DNA of 64,000 nt from assembly GCF_022867885.1 (NCBI RefSeq), contig NZ_JALIFP010000010.1, forward strand, positions 62,001 to 126,000, given 5' to 3'. The stretch's first letter is position 1; each line of letters begins with the position of its first letter. Of this stretch, positions 1 to 9,698 are shown in pieces. The DNA comes from Lederbergia sp. NSJ-179 (GTDB lineage: Bacteria > Bacillota > Bacilli > Bacillales > Bacillaceae_C). A program made the translations under genes and the position numbers. Under the pieces are notes generated by a model, which worked only from the letters and a program-made list of their open reading frames with translations, did no database searches and was not told the origin of the DNA.

Positions 1-1
1 A

Positions 2-496
2 CTTAAAAAAGCAAAAGAAAAATATCCACAAATTGACTTTGCGTACGGGTCTCCCTTGGGGATTCAACCCAAATTAATGGAGAGTCTATATGATCAATTA
101 ATGGCACAAAAATGGGAGATTCGCAAGAATGCAGAAATCCTCATCGTAGGGAGAGGAAGCAGTGATCCAGAAGTAAAGCGTGATTTAAATGAAATTGCCT
201 CTCGCTTTCAAGAGACATATCGTTTACCAGCCGTTCATGTGTGCTTTCTATATGGAGCTACTCCCCATTTTGATGAAACCGTAGCTGCTTTAATAACTGA
301 AAAGAAACAGATTATTATTCTTCCCTATTTATTATTTAATGGATTATTGATCGACGGAATAAGAAGAAAAATAAAAGATTATGGGGATAAGATTTGTCTC
401 TGTGAGACTTTAGGACATCATCCAAATGTACAAACAGCTCTCTTAGAGCGTATCCGTGAATTACTTCCAAATAAAGAGAAACAATGGGTGATCTAG
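2..496 (+). CDS. sirB: Sirohydrochlorin ferrochelatase SirB, 5'-truncated by window edge
   Basis: CbiX/SirB-family chelatase that inserts iron into sirohydrochlorin, the last step of siroheme synthesis in the cytoplasm. The reading frame is open from base 2, so the start lies outside the window. A TTG at 56 lies inside the conserved stretch YGSPLGIQPKL and is not the start. The second CbiX half-domain begins with ILIVGRGSSDPEVKRDL (start LIVGRGS), typical for the family. About 164 residues are present against roughly 260 for full-length B. subtilis SirB, so the N-terminal half is missing. The stop is followed one base later by the sirC start, so the two are translationally linked. Siroheme is the cofactor of CysI encoded downstream, which fits the operon. 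Confidence 0.9.
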   Translation, partial: LKKAKEKYPQIDFAYGSPLGIQPKLMESLYDQLMAQKWEIRKNAEILIVGRGSSDPEVKRDLNEIASRFQETYRLPAVHVCFLYGATPHFDETVAALITEKKQIIILPYLLFNGLLIDGIRRKIKDYGDKICLCETLGHHPNVQTALLERIRELLPNKEKQWVI

Positions 497-497
497 C

Positions 498-1145
498 ATG
501 GAGGCTTATCCGATCATGTTGAATCTAACAGGAAAAAAAGTAGTTGTGATTGGTGGTGGGTCTGTTGCCCACAGGAAAATCATTGAGTTACTACAGGCTG
601 GTGCGATTGTGACAGTGGTCAGTCCTCATTTACATCCCAAACTTGACCCATACTATCGGTGTCAGAAATTCCAATGGCGGAAGAAAAAATTTGAGCCAGT
701 AGATATAGAGGATGCGATGATGGTGATTGCGGCAACCAATCAAAAGAAGGTGAATGAAAGGGTCTGTCAGGCTGCTTCTAGTTGGCAACTACTAAATGTT
801 GTGGATCAATCGGAACTAGGGAATTTCCATGTTCCCGCAAAACTATCAAGAGGGAAGCTCACAATCGCTGTTTCGACCAATGGGGCTAGTCCTATTCTTG
901 CACAAACGATCCGGAATGAGATTAGTGAATTCTATCATGACTCATTTGAAGAGTATCTTCACTTTCTTTCACTTGCTCGCAAGCACATAAAAAAACATGT
1001 GTCAGATATAGTCGAAAGAAAAAGATTATTAAAAGAATTAACAGAAAAAGACTATCGAGAATCAGTGGAGAAACAAAAAGATTTTTTAGAAAGGGTGGTT
1101 CATTCCAATGAGCAATCAGAAGAAAAATTTGGAACAAGCGATTGA
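498..1145 (+). CDS. sirC: Precorrin-2 dehydrogenase SirC (siroheme synthase N-terminal type)
   Basis: NAD-dependent oxidation of precorrin-2 to sirohydrochlorin in siroheme synthesis. A Rossmann-fold N-terminus has VVVIGGGSVAHRKI near residues 15-28, the signature of the CysG-N/Met8p/SirC family. A downstream NGASPILAQTIRNEI segment matches the helical second domain. At 215 residues it is longer than B. subtilis YlnF (162), the extra length being a charged C-terminal tail. It starts one base after the sirB stop with GGGTGAT as ribosome site. Its last 38 bases overlap the yezD-like gene in another frame. Function is firm by family; the role of the tail is unknown. Confidence 0.9.
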   Translation: MEAYPIMLNLTGKKVVVIGGGSVAHRKIIELLQAGAIVTVVSPHLHPKLDPYYRCQKFQWRKKKFEPVDIEDAMMVIAATNQKKVNERVCQAASSWQLLNVVDQSELGNFHVPAKLSRGKLTIAVSTNGASPILAQTIRNEISEFYHDSFEEYLHFLSLARKHIKKHVSDIVERKRLLKELTEKDYRESVEKQKDFLERVVHSNEQSEEKFGTSD

Positions 1146-1254
1146 AACCGTAAAGGGGCATCTTAGTACGATGAAATATGGATCGATTACATTAATTGTT
1201 CAAGATCAACATGTGGTACAAATTGAAAAAAACGAAAAAATTCGCCTAAAATAG
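1108..1254 (+). CDS. yezD: YezD-like small protein (DUF2292)
   Basis: A 48-residue protein starting MSNQKKNLEQAIE and ending VVQIEKNEKIRLK. The core MKYGSITLIVQDQHVVQIE matches the DUF2292/YezD pattern (tyrosine-glycine-serine strand, then VVQI-E-x-x-E-K-x-R). The ATG is preceded by AAAGGGTGG at good spacing, although both lie inside the 3' end of sirC. It sits between siroheme synthesis and sulfite reductase genes, so a role linked to sulfur assimilation is an inference from context; no biochemical function is known to me. No membrane segment or cysteine is seen. Confidence 0.8.
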   Translation: MSNQKKNLEQAIETVKGHLSTMKYGSITLIVQDQHVVQIEKNEKIRLK

Positions 1255-1290
1255 CGAATAAAGATTTTAGCCGTGTGAGGTGGATAATTT

Positions 1291-3132
1291 TTGCAACTTC
1301 AAGCAATCAATAGTCCTTTTAGTCAAGAACAAATTGAGGTGTTGAACCAGGTTCTACCAACCTTAACAGAAGGACAACAATTATGGTTAAGTGGTTATTT
1401 AACCGCTTCTTATGGAAATACCACTTTGACTGCATCTAAAAACGGCATCAGCCAATTACAACCGTCAGTAGCAGCCGAAAATAAGCAAAAGACAAAAGAA
1501 GTGACCATTCTTTACGGTTCCCAGACAGGGAATGGCCAAAGATTGGCAGAAGAGTTGTCCCAGAGACTAGGGCATGGAGGATACCAAGTCACGTTATCTT
1601 CCATGAATGAATTTAAAACCAATCAGTTAAAAAAGCTTTCCTTTTTATTTCTGATTGTCAGTACCCATGGGGAAGGGGATCCTCCTGACAATGCGATCCC
1701 TTTTTATGATTTCTTAAATGGGCGAAGAGCACCAAAATTGAATGATTTGTATTTCTCAGTTCTTTCACTAGGGGATAGTTCATATGAATTTTTCTGCGAA
1801 ACAGGTAAAAAAATGGATCAACGGTTAGAAGAATTAGGCGGAAAAAGAATATGTCCCCGTGTGGATTGTGATTTAGATTTTGATGAACCGGCAGCCGAAT
1901 GGTTCGATTCTGTCACAAACCAGTTGAATGAACTCCTATTAGAGAATTCTGGTTCATCACAGATATCACCTGCCCAATCTGCTCATCTAAGCGTAGAAGA
2001 ATCAAGCTATTCACGAAAAAACCCGTTCAAAGCAGAGGTGTTAGAAAATATAAATCTGAATGGGCGAGGATCCAATAAGGAGACACGTCATCTGGAATTA
2101 TTGATTGAGGATTCTGGATTTGAATTCAAACCCGGGGATAGCTTGGGTATTTATCCGGAAAATGATCCGGAATTAGTTGATTTCATAATGGCTGAATTGG
2201 GTTGGCATCCTGAGGAATTAGTTTCAATCAATAAACAAGGGGAGAAGCGTCCTTTACAAGAGGCCTTGCGACATCATTTTGAAATAACGGTACTGACAAA
2301 ACCATTATTAGAAAAGATGGCTCAAATCCATCCCCATGAACGACTGGCTGAACTTCTCAAGCCAGAACATAAAGAGGAACTGAAGGCTTATATGGAAGCT
2401 CGTGATCTTTTAGATATGATCCGTGATTTTTCACCTTGGGATATCCAACCAGAACCTTTCGTTCAACATTTACGAAAGATGCCTGCCAGATTATATTCGA
2501 TTGCAAGTAGTTATCAAGCGAATCCAGAGGAAGTTCACTTAACTATTAGTAAAGTTCGATATGAAGCACATAGCCGTTTGCGCCATGGGGTTTGTTCTGT
2601 TCAATGTGCGGAGCGGATCAGACCTGGTGATTACCTACCTGTTTATGTTCACGAAAACCCCAACTTTAAACTGCCGGAAGATCCGGATGCACCGATTATT
2701 ATGATCGGACCAGGTACAGGGGTAGCGCCATTTCGAGCATTTCTTGAGGAAAGAGAAGTAACGGAAGCAACAGGGAAAAGTTGGTTGTTCTTTGGTGACC
2801 AGCATTATGTGACCGATTTTCTTTATCAAATTGACTGGCAAAGATGGTTGAAAATCGGTACTCTTACCCAAATGGATATCGCCTTTTCCCGAGATACAGA
2901 AGAAAAAGTCTATGTCCAACATCGGATGCTGGAAAAAAAGCAAGAATTATATAAATGGCTAAAAGAAGGAGCTTATTTATATATTTGCGGAGATGAGAAA
3001 CATATGGCTCATGATGTTCATGCTACACTCCTTACGATTTTGGAAGAAGAAGGAGGAATGACGTCTAAAGAGGCGGAAGAGTATCTTACTCAATTGTTGC
3101 AAGAGAAGAGGTACCAGCGGGATGTTTATTAG
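1291..3132 (+). CDS. cysJ: Assimilatory sulfite reductase flavoprotein subunit CysJ
   Basis: Passes electrons from NADPH through FAD and FMN to the CysI hemoprotein for reduction of sulfite to sulfide. Order of domains: a helical leader; a flavodoxin-like FMN domain beginning TILYGSQTGNGQRLAEEL near residue 72, with STHGEGDPPDNA following; a cytochrome P450 reductase-like FAD domain with RLYSIASSY and HGVCS; and an NADP-binding domain with MIGPGTGVAPFRAFLEER and CGDEKHMAHDVH. The length of 613 residues is normal. The TTG start has GAGGTGG seven bases upstream, and no better start is seen. The gene is followed 24 bases later by cysI. In B. subtilis cysJI is separate from the sirBC operon; here they form one run. 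Confidence 0.95.
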   Translation: MQLQAINSPFSQEQIEVLNQVLPTLTEGQQLWLSGYLTASYGNTTLTASKNGISQLQPSVAAENKQKTKEVTILYGSQTGNGQRLAEELSQRLGHGGYQVTLSSMNEFKTNQLKKLSFLFLIVSTHGEGDPPDNAIPFYDFLNGRRAPKLNDLYFSVLSLGDSSYEFFCETGKKMDQRLEELGGKRICPRVDCDLDFDEPAAEWFDSVTNQLNELLLENSGSSQISPAQSAHLSVEESSYSRKNPFKAEVLENINLNGRGSNKETRHLELLIEDSGFEFKPGDSLGIYPENDPELVDFIMAELGWHPEELVSINKQGEKRPLQEALRHHFEITVLTKPLLEKMAQIHPHERLAELLKPEHKEELKAYMEARDLLDMIRDFSPWDIQPEPFVQHLRKMPARLYSIASSYQANPEEVHLTISKVRYEAHSRLRHGVCSVQCAERIRPGDYLPVYVHENPNFKLPEDPDAPIIMIGPGTGVAPFRAFLEEREVTEATGKSWLFFGDQHYVTDFLYQIDWQRWLKIGTLTQMDIAFSRDTEEKVYVQHRMLEKKQELYKWLKEGAYLYICGDEKHMAHDVHATLLTILEEEGGMTSKEAEEYLTQLLQEKRYQRDVY

Positions 3133-3156
3133 AAACGTGAAAGGAGCGGAGATAAC

Positions 3157-4884
3157 TTGGCCAAAGATTATCCTTTATCTACCCAAGATGGACCACCAAG
3201 TGATGTGGAGCGAATTAAAATCGAGAGTAATTATTTACGGGGCACAATTGCTGAAACACTAGAGGATCCTATTACGGCAGGAATTCCTGATGATGATAAC
3301 CGTTTAATGAAATTTCATGGCAGTTATTTACAGGATGACAGGGATGTGCGGAACGAGCGGCAAAAGCAAAAATTAGAGCCTGCCTATCAATTCATGGTGC
3401 GAGTAAGAGCGGCTGGTGGCGTTGTATCAGCTGATCAATGGCTTGTAATGGACGAAATAGCGAATCTATATGCGAATGGGAGCCTAAAACTAACAACAAG
3501 ACAATCTTTTCAAATGCATGGCGTTTTAAAATGGAATATGAAAAAGACGATTAAAGAAATCAATCAGGCTTTAATGGAGACATTAGCTGCTTGTGGTGAT
3601 GTTAATCGAAATGTGATGTGCAGTCCGAATCCGTATGCCTCAGAAATTCATCTGGAGGTATATGAATGGGCACAAAAATTGAGTCAATATCTTTCACCGC
3701 AAACACGTGCTTACCATGAAATATGGCTTGACGATGAGAAAGTTGTCGACAGTTCTATAAAGGAGGAAGACGTTGAGCCGATTTATGGTCCTACGTATTT
3801 ACCGAGAAAATTTAAAATTGGTCTTGCCGTCCCTCCTTCCAATGATGTGGATGTGTATTCACAAGATTTAGGCTTTATCGCGATCGTAGAGAATCACAAA
3901 CTTCAGGGCTTTAATGTTAGTGTCGGTGGGGGGATGGGTTCCACCCATGGGGATAAAAAAACATACCCGCAAATCGGGAGAATAATTGGCTTCTGTCAGC
4001 CCGAACAAATCATCGATGTTGCTGAAAAAATCGTTACCATTCAGCGCGATTTTGGAAATCGTTCTGTCCGAAAAAATGCTCGCTTTAAATATACGATTGA
4101 TAAAAGAGGGATTCCCTGGCTCATCGATGAATTGCATACACGGCTTGGATGGGAGCTGCAACCAGCCCGTTTCTTTCAATTTGATCATAATCGCGATCGG
4201 TATGGTTGGGTAAAAGGCTTGAGTAATCAATGGCATTTTACTCTTTTTATCCAAAATGGACGAATTAAAGATTGGGAACAGTATCCGCTTATGACGGGTT
4301 TAAGAGAAATAGCGAAAATCCATACAGGAGATTTTAGGCTGACCCCCAATCAAAACTTAATTATCGGCAACATATCTGAAACGATAAAACCTCAAATTGA
4401 AGCGCTGATCCAACAATACGGATTAACAGATGGAAAACATCATACAGCATTACGTAGAAATTCGATGGCCTGTGTCGCTTTTCCGACCTGTGGTCTTGCG
4501 ATGGCTGAATCTGAACGCTATTTACCGGCCTTACTTGATAAAATTGATGTGATTTTAGACGAGGCGGGTCTTCGTGAAGAAGAGATCGTCATCCGTATGT
4601 CTGGTTGTCCCAATGGATGTTCAAGACCTGCCCTGGCAGAGATCGGTTTTATCGGGAAAGCCCCCGGAAAATATAACGTCTATTTAGGAGGCGGTTTTAC
4701 TGGGGACCGTTTAAACAAACTCTATCGTGAAAATATCGGTGAGGCGGAAATATTAAGTGAATTAAAGCCAATTATCCATCATTATGCGAAAGAACGGCTA
4801 GAAAAGGAACGATTTGGAGATTTTGTCATCCGTACAGGATATGTGAAAGAGGTTCATTCAGGTCTTGATTTTCATGATGAATAG
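3157..4884 (+). CDS. cysI: Assimilatory sulfite reductase hemoprotein subunit CysI
   Basis: Catalyses the six-electron reduction of sulfite to sulfide at a coupled siroheme and [4Fe-4S] centre. The cluster ligands are visible as Cys439 and Cys445 (CVAFPTCGL) and Cys484 and Cys488 ([10 protein letters not shown]). Both sulfite/nitrite reductase ferredoxin-like half-domains are present, with [12 protein letters not shown] near the first siroheme-binding segment. The length of 575 residues is typical. It starts at TTG with AAAGGAG/GGAG upstream, directly after cysJ. A long A+T-rich inverted repeat follows the stop. It depends on siroheme made by sirB and sirC upstream. Confidence 0.95.
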   Translation: MAKDYPLSTQDGPPSDVERIKIESNYLRGTIAETLEDPITAGIPDDDNRLMKFHGSYLQDDRDVRNERQKQKLEPAYQFMVRVRAAGGVVSADQWLVMDEIANLYANGSLKLTTRQSFQMHGVLKWNMKKTIKEINQALMETLAACGDVNRNVMCSPNPYASEIHLEVYEWAQKLSQYLSPQTRAYHEIWLDDEKVVDSSIKEEDVEPIYGPTYLPRKFKIGLAVPPSNDVDVYSQDLGFIAIVENHKLQGFNVSVGGGMGSTHGDKKTYPQIGRIIGFCQPEQIIDVAEKIVTIQRDFGNRSVRKNARFKYTIDKRGIPWLIDELHTRLGWELQPARFFQFDHNRDRYGWVKGLSNQWHFTLFIQNGRIKDWEQYPLMTGLREIAKIHTGDFRLTPNQNLIIGNISETIKPQIEALIQQYGLTDGKHHTALRRNSMACVAFPTCGLAMAESERYLPALLDKIDVILDEAGLREEEIVIRMSGCPNGCSRPALAEIGFIGKAPGKYNVYLGGGFTGDRLNKLYRENIGEAEILSELKPIIHHYAKERLEKERFGDFVIRTGYVKEVHSGLDFHDE

Positions 4885-4889
4885 GTCGT

Positions 4890-4922
4890 AATTGGAAATT
4901 TTTTAAAAAAATTTCCAATTAT
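4890..4922 (+). terminator. A+T-rich inverted repeat after cysI
   Basis: AATTGGAAAT and ATTTCCAATT form the arms, with A/T-rich bases between them that can extend the stem. It lies seven bases after the cysI stop. A clear run of T after the stem is lacking, so it may be a weak terminator. Confidence 0.45.
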
Positions 4923-4925
4923 CTC

Positions 4926-4954
4926 TTGTTATTTAACATAATTAATCATATACT
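4926..4954 (+). promoter_or_regulatory. SigA-type promoter of the SAM-riboswitch transcript
   Basis: TTGTTA, 17 bases, TATACT: a good vegetative promoter placed about 70 bases upstream of the S-box aptamer, where the leader would be expected to begin. Confidence 0.6.
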
Positions 4955-5025
4955 GTTACTATGCTTATTCTTCTAGCCCATTTCAATGGGGAGTAAAGCA
5001 AAGAAAACTTGAATAAATGATTTCA

Positions 5026-5183
5026 TTCTTATCAAGAGAGGTCGAGGGAATGGCCCGATGACACCTCAGCAACCACCGTTTCATGGAAAGGTGCTAAATC
5101 CAGCAAGTTGGAGACAACTTGGAAGATAAGAAGAATCCTTTTTATAGAAAAGGGCCTTCTTCTTATCGGAGTGGGCTCTTTTT
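5026..5183 (+). promoter_or_regulatory. SAM-I (S-box) riboswitch with intrinsic terminator
   Basis: The aptamer carries the S-box hallmarks in order: TTCTTATCAAGAGAGGT, GGAGGGAA-like purines with TGGCCCGATGA, CAGCAACC, AAGGTGCTAAATCC and a closing GATAAGAA. P1 pairs 5026-5033 with 5125-5132. Without SAM, the 3' P1 strand can instead pair (GATAAGAAGA, 5125-5134) with TCTTCTTATC (5158-5167), an antiterminator. With SAM, AAAAGGGCC (5148-5156) pairs with GGCTCTTTT (5174-5182) before a T run, an intrinsic terminator. SAM binding should therefore switch off yitJ and metE. Confidence 0.96.
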
Positions 5184-5245
5184 GTTTAAACAATAAAAGC
5201 GACCATTCCAAAAATTTTCGAATACAAGCCGGGGAGGGTAGTCAA

Positions 5246-7117
5246 TTGGGATTACTAGAACGTCTCAAAGAGGATATTTTAATTGGAGATGGTGCAGCAG
5301 GTACTCTATTATATTCGTATGGCATTGATCGTTGTTTTGATCAATTGAATCTCACACATCCCGATGAAGTGCTCCGGATACACCAAGCTTATATTGAAGC
5401 TGGTGCAGACCTGATTCAGACAAATACGTATGGGGCTAATTATTTGAAGCTATCAAGATATGGCTTAGAGGATGAAGTTACCAAGATAAACCGCGCTGCT
5501 GTCCGTCTGGCCAAACAAGCAGTCACGGATGAAACTTATATACTTGGAACGATCGGGGGAATCCATGGGACAGGTCCCCATTTTGAGGTAACGGAGGAAA
5601 TAACGCGAAGTTTTCGAGAACAGCTATACGCTTTGCTCCTTGAAGGAGTCGACGGGCTGATTCTAGAAACCTATTATGATTTAGAGGAACTGACAACCGT
5701 TTTAAAGATAGCCCGGGATGAATCAGATTTACCGATCGTGGCAAATGTGACAATGCATGAGCCTGGAGTGTTGCAGAATGGAATAGCTCTTGCAGATGCA
5801 TTAAAACAGCTTGATGATTTAGGAGCAGATGTCGTGGGCATCAATTGCCGACTTGGTCCCTATCATATGGTTCATGCCTTAGAGTCTGTTCCATTATCTA
5901 AGACAGCTTATTTAGCAGCCTATCCAAATGCCAGTTTACCAGAATTTGAAGATGGCAAATTTACTTACAAAACAGAACCTGCTTATTTTACAGATTTTGT
6001 CCGCCGTTTTCGTGATCAAGGGGTTCGGCTAATCGGCGGCTGTTGCGGAACAACGCCAGATCATATAAAGGCTTTAGCCAATGGAAAAAAAGGATTGCAG
6101 CCGTTGCGGGAAAAGCAGGTCCCTACACAAAAACGGATTGTAGTAAAGGAGAAAAATCAAAAGCAAGAACAATCATTATATGAGAAAGTACAGACAAAAC
6201 ATTCGATTATCGTCGAATTAGATACACCTAAACATCTTGATACGAAGCCATTTTTTAAAGGGGCTCAAGCATTAAAGGATGCTGGTATTGATGCGCTGAC
6301 CCTAGCGGATAACTCATTAGCTACACCGCGTATATGTAACACAACAATGGCATCGCTCGTAAAAAGGGAAATTGGCTTGAATTCATTAGTCCATATTACT
6401 TGTCGGGATCGCAATTTAATTGGTTTGCAATCCCATTTAATGGGACTGCACACATTAGGTATCCGCGATATTTTGGCCATTACAGGCGATCCAACAAAGA
6501 TTGGCGATTTTCCCGGGGCCACATCGGTATATGATGCTACTTCATTTGAATTAATAAAACTGATTAAGCAATCGAATGAAGGAATCTCTTTTTCTGGAAA
6601 ATCGCTTAGGCAGAAAACGAATTTCCATGTGGCAGCCGCCTTTAATCCGAATGTTCGTAATCTTGGAAAATCAGTGGAACGGATGGAGAAAAAAGTAAGT
6701 TATGGGGCGGATTATTTTTTGACCCAACCCATTTTTTCTCGGGAAAAAATCATCGAGGTTGGAGAGGCAACAAAGCATTTGAACGCTCCAATTTATATCG
6801 GCATCATGCCGCTCGTATCCGCTAGGAATGCAGAATTCCTGCATAATGAAGTTCCAGGGATCAAGCTCCCAGATGAAATTAGAAGTAGAATGGCGAAGAC
6901 AGAAGGGAATCCACAACAAGCCAAGCAGGAAGGCCTTGCCATTGCAAAAGAATTAATTGATACAGCTTTGGACTATTTTAAAGGATTCTACTTAATTACA
7001 CCTTTTATCCAGTATGAATTATCCGTTGAATTAGCTACTTATATTCAACAAAAAATAGAAAACATCCATAGAAAACAAATTTTACATGAAAAGAAAACAG
7101 GGAGGAATATCATATGA
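5246..7117 (+). CDS. yitJ: Bifunctional homocysteine S-methyltransferase / methylenetetrahydrofolate reductase YitJ
   Basis: The N-terminal half is a homocysteine methyltransferase with the zinc cysteines in GINCRLGP and [12 protein letters not shown]. The C-terminal half is a MetF-like TIM barrel ([37 protein letters not shown]) that makes 5-methyl-THF. It feeds methyl groups to the MetE reaction encoded next. The start is placed at TTG 5246, which has GGGGAGG nine bases upstream and gives 623 residues, close to B. subtilis YitJ (612). The frame is open further upstream to 5108, but that part lies within the riboswitch and its terminator and cannot be coding. It overlaps metE by four bases (ATGA). 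Confidence 0.93.
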   Translation: MGLLERLKEDILIGDGAAGTLLYSYGIDRCFDQLNLTHPDEVLRIHQAYIEAGADLIQTNTYGANYLKLSRYGLEDEVTKINRAAVRLAKQAVTDETYILGTIGGIHGTGPHFEVTEEITRSFREQLYALLLEGVDGLILETYYDLEELTTVLKIARDESDLPIVANVTMHEPGVLQNGIALADALKQLDDLGADVVGINCRLGPYHMVHALESVPLSKTAYLAAYPNASLPEFEDGKFTYKTEPAYFTDFVRRFRDQGVRLIGGCCGTTPDHIKALANGKKGLQPLREKQVPTQKRIVVKEKNQKQEQSLYEKVQTKHSIIVELDTPKHLDTKPFFKGAQALKDAGIDALTLADNSLATPRICNTTMASLVKREIGLNSLVHITCRDRNLIGLQSHLMGLHTLGIRDILAITGDPTKIGDFPGATSVYDATSFELIKLIKQSNEGISFSGKSLRQKTNFHVAAAFNPNVRNLGKSVERMEKKVSYGADYFLTQPIFSREKIIEVGEATKHLNAPIYIGIMPLVSARNAEFLHNEVPGIKLPDEIRSRMAKTEGNPQQAKQEGLAIAKELIDTALDYFKGFYLITPFIQYELSVELATYIQQKIENIHRKQILHEKKTGRNII

Positions 7118-9402
7118 CACACATAACATCATCTACTATTGGCTATCCAAGAATTGGGGAACAACGGGAATGGAAAAAAACATTGGAAAAATATTGGAAT
7201 GGAACGATATCTAAGCAAGAATTATTAGAAACCACAAAGGAAATCCGTTTGAATGGATTAAGAAAGCAAAAGGAAAAAGGAATTGATCTAATTCCTGTTG
7301 GTGATTTCTCCTTGTATGATCATGTGCTCGATACTTCCCTTATGTTCGGAATTATCCCACAACGCTTTCAAAATAACAGTTTAGGATCCTCCTCTTTAGA
7401 TACGTACTTTGCTATCGCCCGAGGAACGAAGGAGGCGTATGCCTCTGAAATGACAAAATGGTTTAATACCAATTATCATTATATTGTTCCTGAATTTGAT
7501 GATGCCAAGCCGATTTTAACGGAAAATCGACTGCTCCACTTTTATAAAGAGGCAAAAGAGGAGTTAGGGATTGAGGGGAAACCTGTTATACTTGGCCCTA
7601 TTTCATTTTTAAAACTAGGGAAAGGCTATAAGGAAGCCGATTTTCAAGCTCTATTAGAAACCTTCCTTCCATTGTATATCCAGGTTTTAAAAGAATTGGA
7701 AACAGAGGGAGTTACTTGGGTACAAATCGATGAGCCCATTTTAGTAACGGATTTGTCCGAAACAGATTTCGCCTATATCAAACAAGCTTACGAGTCGATT
7801 GCAAAGGCTGTTCCAAACATCAAACTTATCTTACAAACGTATTTTGAATCGGTTACCCATTATGAAGAAGTCGTGAAACTGCCAGTTGCTGCTTTAGGCC
7901 TTGATTTTGTCCATGGCAAAACGTTGGAATTACTACAACAATTCGGTTTTCCTCAAGATAAACAACTATTCGCCGGTGTGATTGATGGGCGCAATGTTTG
8001 GCGGCAGGATTTGGAAGAAACATGGGGCTTATTGGAAGCAATCCAACAAATTATTGATAAAGAGCGAATCATCGTCCAGCCTTCTTGTTCCTTGTTACAT
8101 GTTCCAATTACGAAGCATTTGGAACAGACATTAGATCCAATTATTAAAGGTGGTTTATCTTTTGCAGATGAAAAACTGACAGAAATTGCGGTATTAGCGG
8201 ATGGGTTACAAAACGGGAAAGAAAAGGTATTGGAAGAGATCCATGAGAGTAAGACTGCTTTACAAGCATTAAATCAGTCCCATTATCGCGGAAAATCAAG
8301 ACAAACGGTAGATCGTCATGAGTGGCAAGCAGAACGTCCAGCTCCATTCCAACAAAGGATAGAAGAACAACGAACAGAATTGCAGCTTCCTCTATTACCA
8401 ACCACAACGATCGGCAGTTTACCGCAAACAGCCGAAGTTCGGAAGCAAAGATTGAAATGGAGAAGGGGAGATGTACCTACCCAAGAATATGAGCAATTTA
8501 TTCAAAAGGAAATGAAAAAATGGATTAAGATTCAAGAAGATATTGGTTTAGATGTTTTGGTACATGGTGAGTTTGAACGTACCGATATGGTGGAATATTT
8601 TGGAGAAAAATTAAATGGTTTCCAAGTGACGAAATATGGATGGGTTCAGTCCTATGGCTCACGCTGTGTTAAACCACCTTTAATTTTCGGAGATGTTTCC
8701 TTCCAAAATCCGATGACTGTTAAAGAAAGCGTCTATGCGCAGTCATTAACAGATAAGCATGTGAAAGGAATGCTTACAGGACCAGTGACGATTTTAAATT
8801 GGTCCTTTGTACGCGATGATATTCCTGAGTTCGATGTGCTAAATCAGATTGCAATAGCGTTGCGGAGTGAAATCGAAGAGCTCGAAAAAAATAATATCAA
8901 GATCATCCAAGTGGATGAACCAGCACTACGAGAAGGACTCCCATTAAAGAAAGCGGATTGGAATACTTACTTAGATCATGCCGTCTATGCTTTTAGACTG
9001 GCAACGGCCACAGTGAAGAATAGTACGCAAATTCATACGCATATGTGCTATTCAAGTTTTGGCGATATTTACGATGCGATCAATCGTTTAGATGCCGATG
9101 TAATTTCAATTGAAACATCGAGAAGCCACGGGGAATTAATCTCCACATTTGAAGAAAATACGTATGAGAAGGAAATTGGTTTAGGGGTATACGATATTCA
9201 TAGCCCAAGGGTTCCTACGAAAGAGGAGATTAAGCATAATATTCAGCGCGCCCTGGCTACCATTCCAGTGAAACAATTTTGGATCAATCCTGATTGCGGA
9301 TTGAAAACGAGAAAAGAAGAAGAAACGATTGCTGCTTTAGAAATCATGGTGGAAGCAGCGAAGGAAATTAGAGAGGAACAACTGCACTCCTTGGAAAAGT
9401 AA
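7114..9402 (+). CDS. metE: Cobalamin-independent methionine synthase MetE
   Basis: Transfers the methyl group of 5-methyltetrahydropteroyl-triglutamate to homocysteine, making methionine. The length is 762 residues, with two TIM-barrel halves. Zinc ligands in the C-terminal half are visible: His643 and Cys645 in [11 protein letters not shown] and Cys728 in NPDCGLKTR. The N-terminal folate-binding start [16 protein letters not shown] is typical. ATG overlaps the yitJ stop and GGGAGG precedes it by good spacing, so the two are coupled and share SAM-riboswitch control. No B12-dependent MetH is seen in the window. Confidence 0.96.
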   Translation: MTHITSSTIGYPRIGEQREWKKTLEKYWNGTISKQELLETTKEIRLNGLRKQKEKGIDLIPVGDFSLYDHVLDTSLMFGIIPQRFQNNSLGSSSLDTYFAIARGTKEAYASEMTKWFNTNYHYIVPEFDDAKPILTENRLLHFYKEAKEELGIEGKPVILGPISFLKLGKGYKEADFQALLETFLPLYIQVLKELETEGVTWVQIDEPILVTDLSETDFAYIKQAYESIAKAVPNIKLILQTYFESVTHYEEVVKLPVAALGLDFVHGKTLELLQQFGFPQDKQLFAGVIDGRNVWRQDLEETWGLLEAIQQIIDKERIIVQPSCSLLHVPITKHLEQTLDPIIKGGLSFADEKLTEIAVLADGLQNGKEKVLEEIHESKTALQALNQSHYRGKSRQTVDRHEWQAERPAPFQQRIEEQRTELQLPLLPTTTIGSLPQTAEVRKQRLKWRRGDVPTQEYEQFIQKEMKKWIKIQEDIGLDVLVHGEFERTDMVEYFGEKLNGFQVTKYGWVQSYGSRCVKPPLIFGDVSFQNPMTVKESVYAQSLTDKHVKGMLTGPVTILNWSFVRDDIPEFDVLNQIAIALRSEIEELEKNNIKIIQVDEPALREGLPLKKADWNTYLDHAVYAFRLATATVKNSTQIHTHMCYSSFGDIYDAINRLDADVISIETSRSHGELISTFEENTYEKEIGLGVYDIHSPRVPTKEEIKHNIQRALATIPVKQFWINPDCGLKTRKEEETIAALEIMVEAAKEIREEQLHSLEK

Positions 9403-9451
9403 TGGAATGAATAATCTTGTCAAGATTATTGAAAAGGATCTGTTAACATTC

Positions 9452-9496
9452 AAAAAACAGATGAGAAGAGATCAAGTCTCTCTCATCTGTTTTTTT
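9452..9496 (+). terminator. Intrinsic terminator after metE
   Basis: AAAAAACAGATGAGA and TCTCATCTGTTTTTTT form a strong hairpin ending in a T run. A smaller A+T-rich hairpin (AATAATCTTG/CAAGATTATT) lies just before it, at 9410-9430. Confidence 0.9.
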
Positions 9497-9571
9497 GAGA
9501 GTTATTTTCAAATTTTAAATATACAGAGCAGTCAATAGGCTATTGTTGTATTCGAAAATAAAAGCCTATAT

Positions 9572-9626
9572 ACTAGTAGAGGATGTTCAAAAAGTCCGGT
9601 AAAAATTTTTGAACACCACTAGTAGA
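9572..9626. mobile_element. 37-bp MITE-like mini-element with 9-bp direct repeats
   Basis: GGATGTTCAAAAA (9581-9593) and TTTTTGAACACC (9606-9617) are near-perfect inverted ends. The 37-bp unit is flanked on both sides by the direct repeat ACTAGTAGA (9572-9580 and 9618-9626), which looks like a target-site duplication. No transposase is present. It may be a relic of a larger element. Its left end resembles the start of the repeat at 60081 (GATGTTC...AAAGTC). Confidence 0.55.
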
Positions 9627-9698
9627 ATGAATGCAAAGTTTTATGCGTATTTTTACAAGTAAATGAGACGTAAGGATAAAGTTAGAAAGGGGATTTTC

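Noticed and set aside
5108-5245. Upstream extension of the yitJ reading frame
   Set aside because: It lies inside the SAM riboswitch and its terminator; a good ribosome site is present only for TTG 5246.
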